A stretch of 19,523 bases of DNA, taken from Actinomycetota bacterium (GTDB lineage Bacteria; Actinomycetota; Actinomycetes; JACCUZ01). The position numbers and the translations under genes were made by a program. This document shows positions 13,484 to 19,523 of this stretch, one piece after another (positions within the stretch are counted from its first letter, which is position 1; each line of letters opens with the position of its first letter). Location of the stretch: assembly GCA_030841245.1 (NCBI GenBank), contig JAVEDG010000041.1, positions 1-19,523 on the forward strand, given 5' to 3'. The notes beneath the pieces were generated by a model that saw only the letters and a list, made by a program, of their open reading frames with translations, searched no databases and had not been told where the DNA came from.

Positions 13484-13912
13484 ATGACACCGACGCAGAC
13501 TCCTTGGTCCGACCCCAGCGGACCGGCCTCCGAAGCCGCACCGCGCGCTGCGGCCCCGTCCGCTCCGGAGCCACCCGTCGGCCCGGACCGGGCGTGGGGC
13601 TTCGTCCCGTGGTTCGTGACCGTGGTCTTCGTGGTCATCGAGGCAGTGCTCGCGCTCGCCGCGCTGTGGCTGATCAGCTTCGGCGACGCGACCACGTGCG
13701 GCGAGGCGGCGAGCGCGGCCGACCAGCGTGCGGGCGAGCTTCATCTCGCGGTCGGCGCCGGGTTCGGATTGGTGCCGTGGGCGATCGCGGCCGTCCTCGG
13801 TCGGCGCCGGACCAGGATTGTCGTGAGCGGCCTGCTGGCGGTGAGTCCGCTCCTGCTCGGGCTCTACCTCGGCCTCGACCGCTCCTTCTGGGTCGGCAGC
13901 TTCTGCTTCTGA
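13484..13912 (+). CDS. Small membrane protein of unknown function
   Basis: Not recognised as a known family. The 142-residue product has a Pro/Ala-rich N-terminus (about 1-37), then three predicted membrane helices (about 43-66, 88-104 and 112-128). Two Cys residues lie in the chain, CGEAA after helix 1 and the penultimate residue of GSFCF. The helix 1-2 loop (DATTCGEAASAADQRAGELH) is polar. ATG 13484 is chosen; an earlier reading in frame crosses the palindrome and lacks support. No Shine-Dalgarno is seen before the ATG. It converges with the GNAT gene, with only eight bases between the stops. Codon use looks typical of the window. Confidence 0.65.
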   Translation: MTPTQTPWSDPSGPASEAAPRAAAPSAPEPPVGPDRAWGFVPWFVTVVFVVIEAVLALAALWLISFGDATTCGEAASAADQRAGELHLAVGAGFGLVPWAIAAVLGRRRTRIVVSGLLAVSPLLLGLYLGLDRSFWVGSFCF

Positions 13913-13920
13913 CCGCCGCT

Positions 13921-14916
13921 TCAGCCGATCGGCGACAGCTCCCAGTTGCCCCAGTAGCGCACCAGCTCGAAGCCCATGGCCAGGTTGATGCGCAGCATGT
14001 GCTCGTTGGAGTCGGCGTTGTTCGTGTCGACGATGCGCACCTGCGGCTCGTGGCGGCGGACCAGCCGGATGTTCTCGACCTTGACCAGCGTGCCGAGGCG
14101 ATGGCCTCGGTGCTCCGGCGCCACGATCGTCTGCCACTGGTGGGCGGCCTTCGGGTGATCCTGGTAGACGACGATCGACGTGTACGCGACGACGTGCCCG
14201 GTCGTGTCGTCGCAGGCGGCGGTCGTGCAGGACCGGATCCGTCGGCCCTCCCGCATCTGGTCCAGCTCGCGCATCCGCCCCGCGTCGTAGTCCTCCGGCT
14301 CCCAGGTCAGGTCGTCGAGCGGAGCATCCGTGACGAGGCGTGACTCCAGCAGCGCCAGGTGGCCGAGATGCTCTTCGGGGCACGAGCCGCACCACTGGAC
14401 GAGCGAGTACCCCTCGGCGTGCTCACGTGCCTCGCCGAGCAGGGCGGCGAACGGCTCGTCTTCGTGGGGCAGGGTGAGCCGTCGCTGGGCGCTGGCGATG
14501 ACCGGTCGAGCGCCCGCTGCCTCGAGGAAGGAGTCGGTGTCGCCACCTCGGACGGCGAACCCGAGCAGGCGGCTCCGCCCGTGCGCCGCGGCCCGTTCCC
14601 GAGCGGCCTCGAGCAGGGACCGGCCGATGCCCTGGTGCCGGTACGACGGGTGCACGACGATCTCGCACGGCGCCGCATCGAGGTTGTCGCGCAACGGCAG
14701 GTAGAGCACCAGGTAGCCGATCGGCACCGACTCCCGGTAGGCGACCTGTGCCACGAGCTGCTCTCCGGGGAACGGGAAGCGCAGGCAGGCCTGGTGATCT
14801 GTCCAGTCCGGCGCGTGGTCCCCCGCGACGTCGACCGCCCAGGCCGCTGACCGGACCTCGAACCAGTCGCGCAGGGTCGGGCTGCCCTCGGTGACTGGCA
14901 CCAGGTCGAGCGTCAC
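13921..14916 (-). CDS. Tandem-domain GNAT family N-acetyltransferase (second of pair)
   Basis: GNAT enzymes move an acetyl group from acetyl-CoA to an amine. This 331-residue protein holds two GNAT domains: the first with the acetyl-CoA motif VHPSYRHQGIGRSLLEAA, the second with VAPEHRGHRLGTLVKVENIR and NADSNEHMLRINLAMGF near the C-terminus. The substrate is unknown. The GTG start at 14916 (complement) follows the upstream GNAT stop by five bases and has GGGGA about nine bases before it, inside the end of that gene. Longer starts would overlap the neighbour heavily. The close similarity to the adjacent gene indicates tandem duplication. Confidence 0.85.
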   Translation of the reverse strand: MTLDLVPVTEGSPTLRDWFEVRSAAWAVDVAGDHAPDWTDHQACLRFPFPGEQLVAQVAYRESVPIGYLVLYLPLRDNLDAAPCEIVVHPSYRHQGIGRSLLEAARERAAAHGRSRLLGFAVRGGDTDSFLEAAGARPVIASAQRRLTLPHEDEPFAALLGEAREHAEGYSLVQWCGSCPEEHLGHLALLESRLVTDAPLDDLTWEPEDYDAGRMRELDQMREGRRIRSCTTAACDDTTGHVVAYTSIVVYQDHPKAAHQWQTIVAPEHRGHRLGTLVKVENIRLVRRHEPQVRIVDTNNADSNEHMLRINLAMGFELVRYWGNWELSPIG

Positions 14917-14921
14917 GCTGC

Positions 14922-15935
14922 TCAGTCCCCGGCCCGGTCGAGATCGAGCTGCCACTCCGACTCTCGGCTCAGGGGCACGAAGCCCATCGCCTCGTTGATG
15001 GCGAGCATGTGGGAGTTGGAGTCGGCATTCCACGTGTGCAGCCGCTTGGCGTGCGGTGCCTCGCGTCGTACCAGCTCGAGGTTGGCCACCTTGACCCGCG
15101 TGCCGAGCCGGTGACCGCGATGCTCACTGAGCACCAGCGTGTCCCACTGGAACACGTTGTCCGGGTCGTGGGTCGTGACCCCGACGTCGGTGTAGGCCAC
15201 CAACGGTCCGCCTCCGACCGGCCTGGCTGCGGTCACGACCAGCCTGCGGCCGACCTCGGCGATCACGTCGTCTCGGCGGCGCACCCGGTCGACGTCCCAG
15301 GACTCGGTCTCCCAGTCGAGGTCGTCCTGCGGCGCATCGGTGCTGAGCCGGCCGATCAGCGCGGCGTAGTCGGCGACCAGGTCGTCCGGAGCCGGGCCGA
15401 CCCACGACACGAGCTCGTATCCCGCCGACAGCTCGGCCGCCTCCTTGTCGAGGGCCTCGATACGAGTCAGGTCCAGCCGAGTCAGGTCAAGCACTCGGTG
15501 GGTGTCGACCCGCACCCGGCGCGCCCCGAGCGACCCGGCCAGCCCGGCTCCGGGCGAGGGTGAGCCATCGAGGGCCTCCACCAGCCCACCGACCACCTGC
15601 GTCCGGCCACGGGCCCTGACCTGGGCCAGCGCAGCTTCCGCGAGCTGCCTCCCGTGACCGCGACGGCGACAGAGCGGATGAATCCAGATGCCGAGCTCGG
15701 CACTGCCCAGGTTGTCGCGCATCGTGTAGCGGATGCTGGCGACGCCGACATCGGTCCCCTCGGCGGTACCGAGCAGGTACTCGTGCTGGTAGGTCGACTC
15801 GTCGCTCCGTCCGACCAGCTCCTCGAACGAGCGGTTCGGTGCCTCCGGTTCGTCGACCTGGCGGGTGGCCAGCCAGACGTCGTACCAACGACGCATCGCC
15901 GCGGTGTCGTCCAGCCGTGGCTGGGTGATATCCAC
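14922..15935 (-). CDS. Tandem-domain GNAT family N-acetyltransferase (first of pair)
   Basis: This 337-residue protein has two GNAT domains: IHPLCRRRGHGRQLAEAAL in the first and VLSEHRGHRLGTRVKVANLE in the second, with NADSNSHMLAINEAMGF close to the end. These match the neighbouring gene in order and wording, so the two are paralogues. GTG at 15935 (complement) is chosen because the product then begins MDITQPRLDD, comparable to its paralogue; GTG at 15971 would add 12 residues and is possible. It diverges from leuA across a region of repeated CCGGACC motifs, so a shared regulator is possible. Substrate unknown. Confidence 0.85.
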   Translation of the reverse strand: MDITQPRLDDTAAMRRWYDVWLATRQVDEPEAPNRSFEELVGRSDESTYQHEYLLGTAEGTDVGVASIRYTMRDNLGSAELGIWIHPLCRRRGHGRQLAEAALAQVRARGRTQVVGGLVEALDGSPSPGAGLAGSLGARRVRVDTHRVLDLTRLDLTRIEALDKEAAELSAGYELVSWVGPAPDDLVADYAALIGRLSTDAPQDDLDWETESWDVDRVRRRDDVIAEVGRRLVVTAARPVGGGPLVAYTDVGVTTHDPDNVFQWDTLVLSEHRGHRLGTRVKVANLELVRREAPHAKRLHTWNADSNSHMLAINEAMGFVPLSRESEWQLDLDRAGD

Positions 15936-15992
15936 GTCGGCAGCCTGGCGCGCGCGGCCAACGTGCGCCACTGGTTATGGCACGGGCAAGAG

Positions 15993-16058
15993 CCGGACCG
16001 CGTTCCACGATCCGGACCACGGCTCGCGGTCCGGGAGGCGCGACGCGCCGGACCGGCG
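15993..16058. repeat. Repeated CCGGACC motif with inverted repeats in the GNAT-leuA divergent region
   Basis: CCGGACC occurs at 15993, 16012 and 16048, and inverted (GGTCCGG) at 16028, at steps of 19, 16 and 20 bases. The first and the inverted copies extend to a perfect 10-base inverted repeat, CCGGACCGCG (15993-16002) and CGCGGTCCGG (16025-16034). The last is a palindrome, CGCCGG-A-CCGGCG (16046-16058), touching the -10 element of the leuA transcript. This looks like an operator array or stem-forming region. The regulator is not known. Confidence 0.5.
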
Positions 16059-16064
16059 TAGGCT
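16059..16064 (+). promoter_or_regulatory. Candidate -10 element of the leuA transcript
   Basis: TAGGCT is followed six bases later by the GTG at 16071 of a Leu-containing short ORF, giving an apparently leaderless leader peptide. It lies 128 bases upstream of leuA. No -35 match is obvious. Confidence 0.45.
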
Positions 16065-16070
16065 GTGGTC

Positions 16071-16118
16071 GTGCGGTCCGTGCTGCTCCTTGGCTGCCGC
16101 GACGAGGCTCGCTCCTAG
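16071..16118 (+). CDS. Putative leuA leader peptide
   Basis: GTG at 16071 begins a 15-residue ORF, MRSVLLLGCRDEARS, ending at TAG 16116-16118. It contains three consecutive leucine codons (CTG CTC CTT), one of them CTT, which is likely rare in such a GC-rich genome. Its end overlaps the left arm of a strong inverted repeat. Short Leu-containing leader peptides before leuA have been described in actinobacteria as transcription attenuators: ribosome stalling at Leu codons when leucyl-tRNA is scarce prevents the stop structure. The context fits; expression is not proven. Confidence 0.6.
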   Translation: MRSVLLLGCRDEARS

Positions 16119-16137
16119 GCCGGTCTCCTCGTCGCGG
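16097..16137 (+). promoter_or_regulatory. Attenuator-like hairpin in the leuA leader
   Basis: CCGCGACGAGG (16097-16107) and CCTCGTCGCGG (16127-16137) are perfectly complementary over 11 bases with a 19-base loop. The left arm lies inside the leader peptide ORF just after its Leu codons, so a stalled ribosome could block pairing. No T-run follows, so termination might be Rho-dependent or of the actinobacterial T-less type. Confidence 0.55.
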
Positions 16138-16191
16138 AGTCCCGCCTGCTCCGGCCACCACCGTGAAGCCGTGAGCGCCCTGGAGAACCCG

Positions 16192-17979
16192 ATGCCCGAC
16201 CCCAGCACGAGCCCCGATGCCACCGCCGCGCCGTACGCCGTGCGCAACGCGCAGCAGCCCACCTCGATGCCGATCGACCGCTACCGGCCGTTCACCGCGG
16301 TCGATCTCCCGGACCGGAGCTGGCCCGGCCGCACCGCAACGGTCGCGCCTCGGTGGTGTGCGGTCGACCTTCGCGACGGCAACCAGGCGCTGATCGACCC
16401 GATGAGCCCGGCCCGCAAGCGGCGGATGTTCGAGCTGCTCGTGTCGATGGGCTACAAGGAGATCGAGGTCGGCTTCCCGTCGGCCAGCCAGACCGACTTC
16501 GACTTCGTCCGCCAGATCATCGAGGAGGACCTCGTCCCGGACGACGTCGTCATCCAGGTGCTCACCCAGGCCCGCGACCAGCTGATCGAGCGGACGTTCG
16601 AGTCGATCCGCGGCGCCAAGCAGGCGATCGTGCACCTGTACAACTCGACATCGACGCTCCAACGCCGGGTCGTGTTCGGACTGCCGAGGGAAGGGATCAC
16701 CGACATCGCCGTGCAGGGCGCCAAGCTCTGCCAGAAGCTGACCGAGACCGTGCCCGGGACCGATGTCTTCTTCGAGTACTCACCCGAGTCGTACACCGGG
16801 ACCGAGCTCGACTTCGCGGTCGAGGTGTGCAACGCGGTCAACGACGTGTGGAGGCCGACACCGGACCACAAGGCCATCGTCAACCTGCCGGCGACGGTCG
16901 AGATGGCGACGCCGAACATCTACGCCGACTCGATCGAGTGGATGCACCGCAACCTGGCCCACCGCGACTCGGTGGTCCTCTCGTTGCACCCGCACAACGA
17001 CCGCGGCACTGCCGTGGCCGCCGCGGAGCTGGGGCGGCTGGCCGGTGCCGACCGGATCGAGGGCTGCTTGTTCGGCAACGGCGAGCGCACCGGCAACGTC
17101 TGCCTGGTCACCCTCGGGATGAACCTGTTCTCGCAGGGCGTCGACCCGCAGATCGACTTCAGCGACATCGACGAGATCCGCCGGACCGTGGAGTACTGCA
17201 ACCAGCTGCCGGTCAACGAGCGGCACCCCTACGGCGGCGACCTGGTCTACACGGCCTTCTCGGGCTCCCACCAGGACGCCATCAAGAAGGGCCTGGACGC
17301 GATGGAGCGCGACGCCGCGGCTGCCGGGGTGCCGGTCTCCGAGTTCCGCTGGGAGGTGCCCTACCTGCCGATCGACCCGAAGGACGTCGGGCGCAGCTAC
17401 GAGGCGGTCATCCGGGTCAACTCCCAGTCCGGCAAGGGCGGGGTCGCCTACATCATGAAGACCGAGCACCAGCTCGACCTGCCGCGCCGGCTGCAGATCG
17501 AGTTCAGCCAGGTGATCCAGGCGCGCACCGATGCATCCGGCGGCGAGGTGTCTCCGGGGCAGATGTGGGAGGCGTTCGACGCGGAGTACCTCTCCCGGCG
17601 TACGCCGGTGGCGCTCAGCTCGCTGCACACCTCGGCCGCAGAGGGCGAGGACGACGAGCTCGACGTGAACGTCTTCGTCGAGGGCGAGAAGCGCACGCTG
17701 CGCGGGCGTGGCAACGGCCCCATCGCGGCATTCGTCGACGCGCTGTCGACCATCGGGTACGACGTGCGGGTGCTCGACTACGCCGAGCACGCCCTGTCCT
17801 CCGGCGGCGATGCGCGAGCGGCAGCCTACGTCGAGTGCGCCATCGGCGAGCGGATCGTGTGGGGCGTTGGTGTCGACCCGAACATCGTCACCGCATCGCT
17901 CAAGGCGGTGGTGTCGGCTGTCAACCGGGTCGCGCCCGAGACGTCGGCGACGCGTCCGGAGGCCGTGCCCGGTCCGTGA
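16192..17979 (+). CDS. leuA: 2-isopropylmalate synthase
   Basis: LeuA condenses acetyl-CoA with 2-oxoisovalerate, the first committed step of leucine biosynthesis, and is usually inhibited by leucine. The 595-residue product is the long actinobacterial form. The TIM-barrel part has the metal/substrate motif DLRDGNQAL (59-67, Asp62) and the HPHND metal ligands (His266, His268). The C-terminal part (about 460-580) is the regulatory, leucine-binding domain. ATG 16192 is preceded by GGAG (16182-16185) at six bases; in-frame GTG 16171 is a weaker alternative. A leader peptide and attenuator-like hairpin upstream suggest control by leucine supply. A hairpin follows the stop. Confidence 0.97.
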   Translation: MPDPSTSPDATAAPYAVRNAQQPTSMPIDRYRPFTAVDLPDRSWPGRTATVAPRWCAVDLRDGNQALIDPMSPARKRRMFELLVSMGYKEIEVGFPSASQTDFDFVRQIIEEDLVPDDVVIQVLTQARDQLIERTFESIRGAKQAIVHLYNSTSTLQRRVVFGLPREGITDIAVQGAKLCQKLTETVPGTDVFFEYSPESYTGTELDFAVEVCNAVNDVWRPTPDHKAIVNLPATVEMATPNIYADSIEWMHRNLAHRDSVVLSLHPHNDRGTAVAAAELGRLAGADRIEGCLFGNGERTGNVCLVTLGMNLFSQGVDPQIDFSDIDEIRRTVEYCNQLPVNERHPYGGDLVYTAFSGSHQDAIKKGLDAMERDAAAAGVPVSEFRWEVPYLPIDPKDVGRSYEAVIRVNSQSGKGGVAYIMKTEHQLDLPRRLQIEFSQVIQARTDASGGEVSPGQMWEAFDAEYLSRRTPVALSSLHTSAAEGEDDELDVNVFVEGEKRTLRGRGNGPIAAFVDALSTIGYDVRVLDYAEHALSSGGDARAAAYVECAIGERIVWGVGVDPNIVTASLKAVVSAVNRVAPETSATRPEAVPGP

Positions 17980-17991
17980 CGCGAGGCGCGG

Positions 17992-18010
17992 GGACGAGCC
18001 GGGCTCGTCC
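17992..18010 (+). terminator. Terminator hairpin after leuA
   Basis: GGACGAGCC (17992-18000), one base, GGCTCGTCC (18002-18010) is a perfect nine-base inverted repeat beginning 12 bases after the leuA stop. The practical stem is about seven pairs with a five-base loop. No clear T-run follows. Confidence 0.6.
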
Positions 18011-18012
18011 GT

Positions 18013-18052
18013 AAGCCGTCGGTAGGCCGTCGGCACGTCGGAAGGCCGTCGG
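18013..18052 (+). repeat. Three short direct repeats (GCCGTCGG)
   Basis: The string AAGCCGTCGG/AGGCCGTCGG occurs at 18013, 18024 and 18043, at steps of 11 and 19 bases. It lies right after the leuA terminator. Function unknown. Confidence 0.5.
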
Positions 18053-18125
18053 CTTCCTCCCGGTCGAGGAGCTGCTCGAGCTGTGGCCCGGCAATCCCGC
18101 GCTCGTCATGGTCAGGCCGCTCTGA
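18015..18125 (+). pseudogene. Possible gene remnant downstream of leuA
   Basis: After a TAA at 18012-18014, 36 codons stay open to TGA at 18123-18125. The second half reads FLPVEELLELWPGNPALVM then VRPL and has coding-like composition with G/C-rich third positions. No start codon with a ribosome binding site precedes it and no family is recognised. It could be the 3' remnant of a lost gene or chance in a GC-rich sequence. Confidence 0.2.
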
Positions 18126-18147
18126 GCCGCATCGATCCGTTGAAATC

Positions 18148-18195
18148 TGTGGACAGCGAGTCGTTGACTGTGGACGACGAATCCTTTGTGGACAA
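18148..18195 (+). promoter_or_regulatory. Cluster of three DnaA-box-like sites
   Basis: TGTGGACAG (18148-18156), TGTGGACGA (18169-18177) and TGTGGACAA (18187-18195) lie on one strand at steps of 21 and 18 bases. The last is the exact reverse complement of the actinobacterial DnaA box TTGTCCACA; the other two differ at one position. The third sits in an imperfect palindrome, GAATCCTTTG (18179-18188) and CAAAGGGATTC. No replication gene is near, so this is not oriC; the sites may titrate DnaA or regulate the DUF222 gene. Lower GC is visible locally. Confidence 0.5.
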
Positions 18196-18219
18196 AGGGA
18201 TTCCGGGGTGATGTACGTC

Positions 18220-18238
18220 GGGGTTTGTGTCCAACCCC
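18220..18238. repeat. Small inverted repeat upstream of the DUF222 gene promoter
   Basis: GGGGTT (18220-18225), seven bases, AACCCC (18233-18238). It covers the expected -35 area of the DUF222 gene and may be an operator or chance. Confidence 0.3.
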
Positions 18239-18243
18239 TTCCC

Positions 18244-18249
18244 TACTGT
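18244..18249 (+). promoter_or_regulatory. -10 element of an apparent leaderless promoter (DUF222 gene)
   Basis: TACTGT is followed by seven bases and the ATG at 18257. Spacing predicts transcription starting at the start codon. Confidence 0.45.
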
Positions 18250-18256
18250 TCCGGGT

Positions 18257-19523
18257 ATGAGCAGCAGCGGCGGCACCCTCCTCGGACACCCGGTGCTGGC
18301 CGGTGCCCGCGGCGCGGCCGACCAGCTCGCATTGGCCGGGCGCGGCCAGGCCTGGCAGCTGGGCGACGGCGACGTCGAAGCCGCCCTGGCCGCCCTGGTG
18401 CAGGTCGAGGCCAAGGCGACCGCGTTGCGGGCGCTGCTGCTCACCGAGGCCGACGACAGGTCGCTGAAGGACCGCACCCAGGCGCTGTCCACGGCGCAGT
18501 GGCTGACCCAACGGTTCCGCTACTCCCGCGCCCTGGCCGCGGCCCGGCTGCGGGAGGCCGGGCTGCTCGCCGCCCAACCGGTCGTGCGCACCGCGCTGGC
18601 CGAGGGGACGGTGACGGTGGAGCAGTCCCGGGTGCTCGCGACCGCGCTGGCCCGAGTCGACGCGATCCCCGCGGTCACCGGGGCCGACCGGGAAGCAGCG
18701 GCGGAGTTTCTGATCGCCCAGGCCGGGTCGCTGAGCCCGGCCGAGCTCACCGGAGCCGGCCAAGCCCTCGCCGAGGCCCTCACCTGCACCCCGGACCTCG
18801 ACGACCCGGCCGACGCCGCCGCCGTGGCCCGCGAGCTCGACGCCGCCGAAGCGGCGGCGCAGGCCGCCGAGACCAACCGGCTGATCACCAAACGCCGCCC
18901 CGGCGGCGGGTTCACCGGCCGGTTCACCATCGGCAACGCCGACGAGACCCTCTTCGCCGCCTGGCTCCGCCGCGCCGACCAGCCCCATCCCGGCACCGAC
19001 GGGTTCGACGACACCCGACCAGGCGACCAACGCCGAGCCGACCACCTGCTCGACGCCCTCCGCGCCGCGCTGAGCCGCACCGCGGCGGGCACCGGCGGCA
19101 ATGACGCTGGGGAAGCCGACGGTGCCGAGGAGGTCAGGTCGGCCGAGGACGGCTCGGGGGCCGAGCCCGCGCCCGGCCAGCTGCCGCTGCCCGCCACCTG
19201 GGCCGGGGCCCCCACCCGGCTGCTGCCCAGCAACGTCACCATCGGAGTCACCGTCAGCTTGGAGGCACTGCGCGACGGGCTGGCCGGGGCCGGGCGCCTC
19301 GACACCGGGGCCACCCTCTCCGCCGCCGAGCTCCGCCGCCTCGCCTGTGACGCCGCGATGATCCCCATCGTGATGAACGGGCCCAGCACACCGCTTGACG
19401 TCGGACGCAAACGCCGCCTGCACGACTACTACCAGCGCCGCGTCCTCTACGTCCGCGACCAAGGCTGCATCGCCCCCGGCTGCCAGCGGCCCGCCGCCGA
19501 CTGCCAACCCCACCACGACCCGG
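18257..19523 (+). CDS. DUF222 / HNH endonuclease domain protein (13E12 family), 3' end missing
   Basis: ATG 18257 opens a frame that runs without a stop to the window end, giving 422 residues. It belongs to the DUF222 plus HNH family (the actinobacterial 13E12 repeat family). Residues to about 330 are helical, Ala/Leu/Glu-rich DUF222 with LAEGTVTVEQSRVLATAL and KRRPGGGFTGRFTI. The C-terminal part begins the HNH nuclease domain: RRVLYVRDQGCIAPGC, then CQPHHDP, with zinc-type Cys and the His-His pair; the rest is cut off. These genes are multicopy in many actinobacteria, and their function is unsettled though a mobile or defence nuclease role is suspected. The start follows a -10-like TACTGT by seven bases. 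A long minus-strand frame over it is a shadow. Confidence 0.88.
   Translation, partial: MSSSGGTLLGHPVLAGARGAADQLALAGRGQAWQLGDGDVEAALAALVQVEAKATALRALLLTEADDRSLKDRTQALSTAQWLTQRFRYSRALAAARLREAGLLAAQPVVRTALAEGTVTVEQSRVLATALARVDAIPAVTGADREAAAEFLIAQAGSLSPAELTGAGQALAEALTCTPDLDDPADAAAVARELDAAEAAAQAAETNRLITKRRPGGGFTGRFTIGNADETLFAAWLRRADQPHPGTDGFDDTRPGDQRRADHLLDALRAALSRTAAGTGGNDAGEADGAEEVRSAEDGSGAEPAPGQLPLPATWAGAPTRLLPSNVTIGVTVSLEALRDGLAGAGRLDTGATLSAAELRRLACDAAMIPIVMNGPSTPLDVGRKRRLHDYYQRRVLYVRDQGCIAPGCQRPAADCQPHHDP

Noticed and set aside
18148..18195. Chromosomal replication origin
   Set aside because: Only three DnaA-box-like sites, no AT-rich unwinding region and no dnaA/dnaN nearby.
17921..19516. 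Minus-strand open frame of 531 codons at the right edge
   Set aside because: It runs antisense through the DUF222/HNH gene and the non-coding region after leuA; low-complexity Gly/Arg-rich sequence with no recognisable family.
1..19523. CRISPR arrays, tRNA or rRNA genes
   Set aside because: No regularly spaced long repeats were seen and no tRNA cloverleaf or conserved rRNA segment was recognised on either strand by eye; a covariance-model search was not possible.

Overview
The window comes from a high-GC actinobacterial chromosome. GTG starts, ATGA/GTGA start-stop overlaps, apparent leaderless promoters and a strong G/C bias at third codon positions all fit. The order hemW-hrcA-dnaJ-rsmE-(HIT)-phoH-ybeY-CNNM/CorC-(cytidine deaminase-like)-era-leuA is a conserved actinobacterial backbone. 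The DUF222/HNH gene and general protein style suggest Propionibacteriales (Nocardioidaceae-like), but this placement is an impression and was not tested.

Layout. (1) 1-781: the 3' end of hemW converges on an RDD membrane protein. (2) 977-4006: a heat-shock operon hrcA-dnaJ-rsmE, preceded by a clear CIRCE operator; an 11-codon mini-ORF sits between hrcA and dnaJ. (3) 4014-5629, minus strand: a SigE-type ECF sigma factor translationally coupled to a one-pass membrane protein with GerMN and Gmad2 domains. (4) 5789-6130: a HIT-family protein. (5) 6263-10476: phoH-ybeY-CNNM/CorC-cytidine deaminase-like operon with overlapping genes; phoH is interrupted in frame by a 358-residue intein with a LAGLIDADG endonuclease. 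(6) 10517-12639: an AI-2E-type membrane protein coupled to era. (7) 12722-15935: accessory genes between era and leuA: a DHFR/RibD-like reductase, a small membrane protein, and two tandem double-domain GNAT acetyltransferases on the minus strand. (8) 15936-18010: leuA with a candidate leucine leader peptide, attenuator hairpin, repeated operator-like motif and terminator. (9) 18011-19523: a repeat-rich intergenic region with a cluster of DnaA-box-like sites, then a DUF222/HNH endonuclease-family gene cut by the window end.

How the genes relate. The backbone serves protein and RNA quality control: HrcA/CIRCE regulation of DnaJ, and ribosome maturation by RsmE, YbeY and Era, with PhoH commonly linked to YbeY. 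The most striking item is the phoH intein. It starts with Ala rather than Cys/Ser and carries Trp66, Cys338 and Thr356 at the positions expected for the Trp-Cys-Thr signature of class 3 inteins, so it probably splices by the block F cysteine route. Other points worth attention are the leucine attenuator candidate before leuA, the DnaA-box-like cluster, and the coupled sigma/GerMN-Gmad2 pair.

No tRNA, rRNA, CRISPR array or insertion sequence was recognised. No gene-free stretch exceeds about 280 bases.
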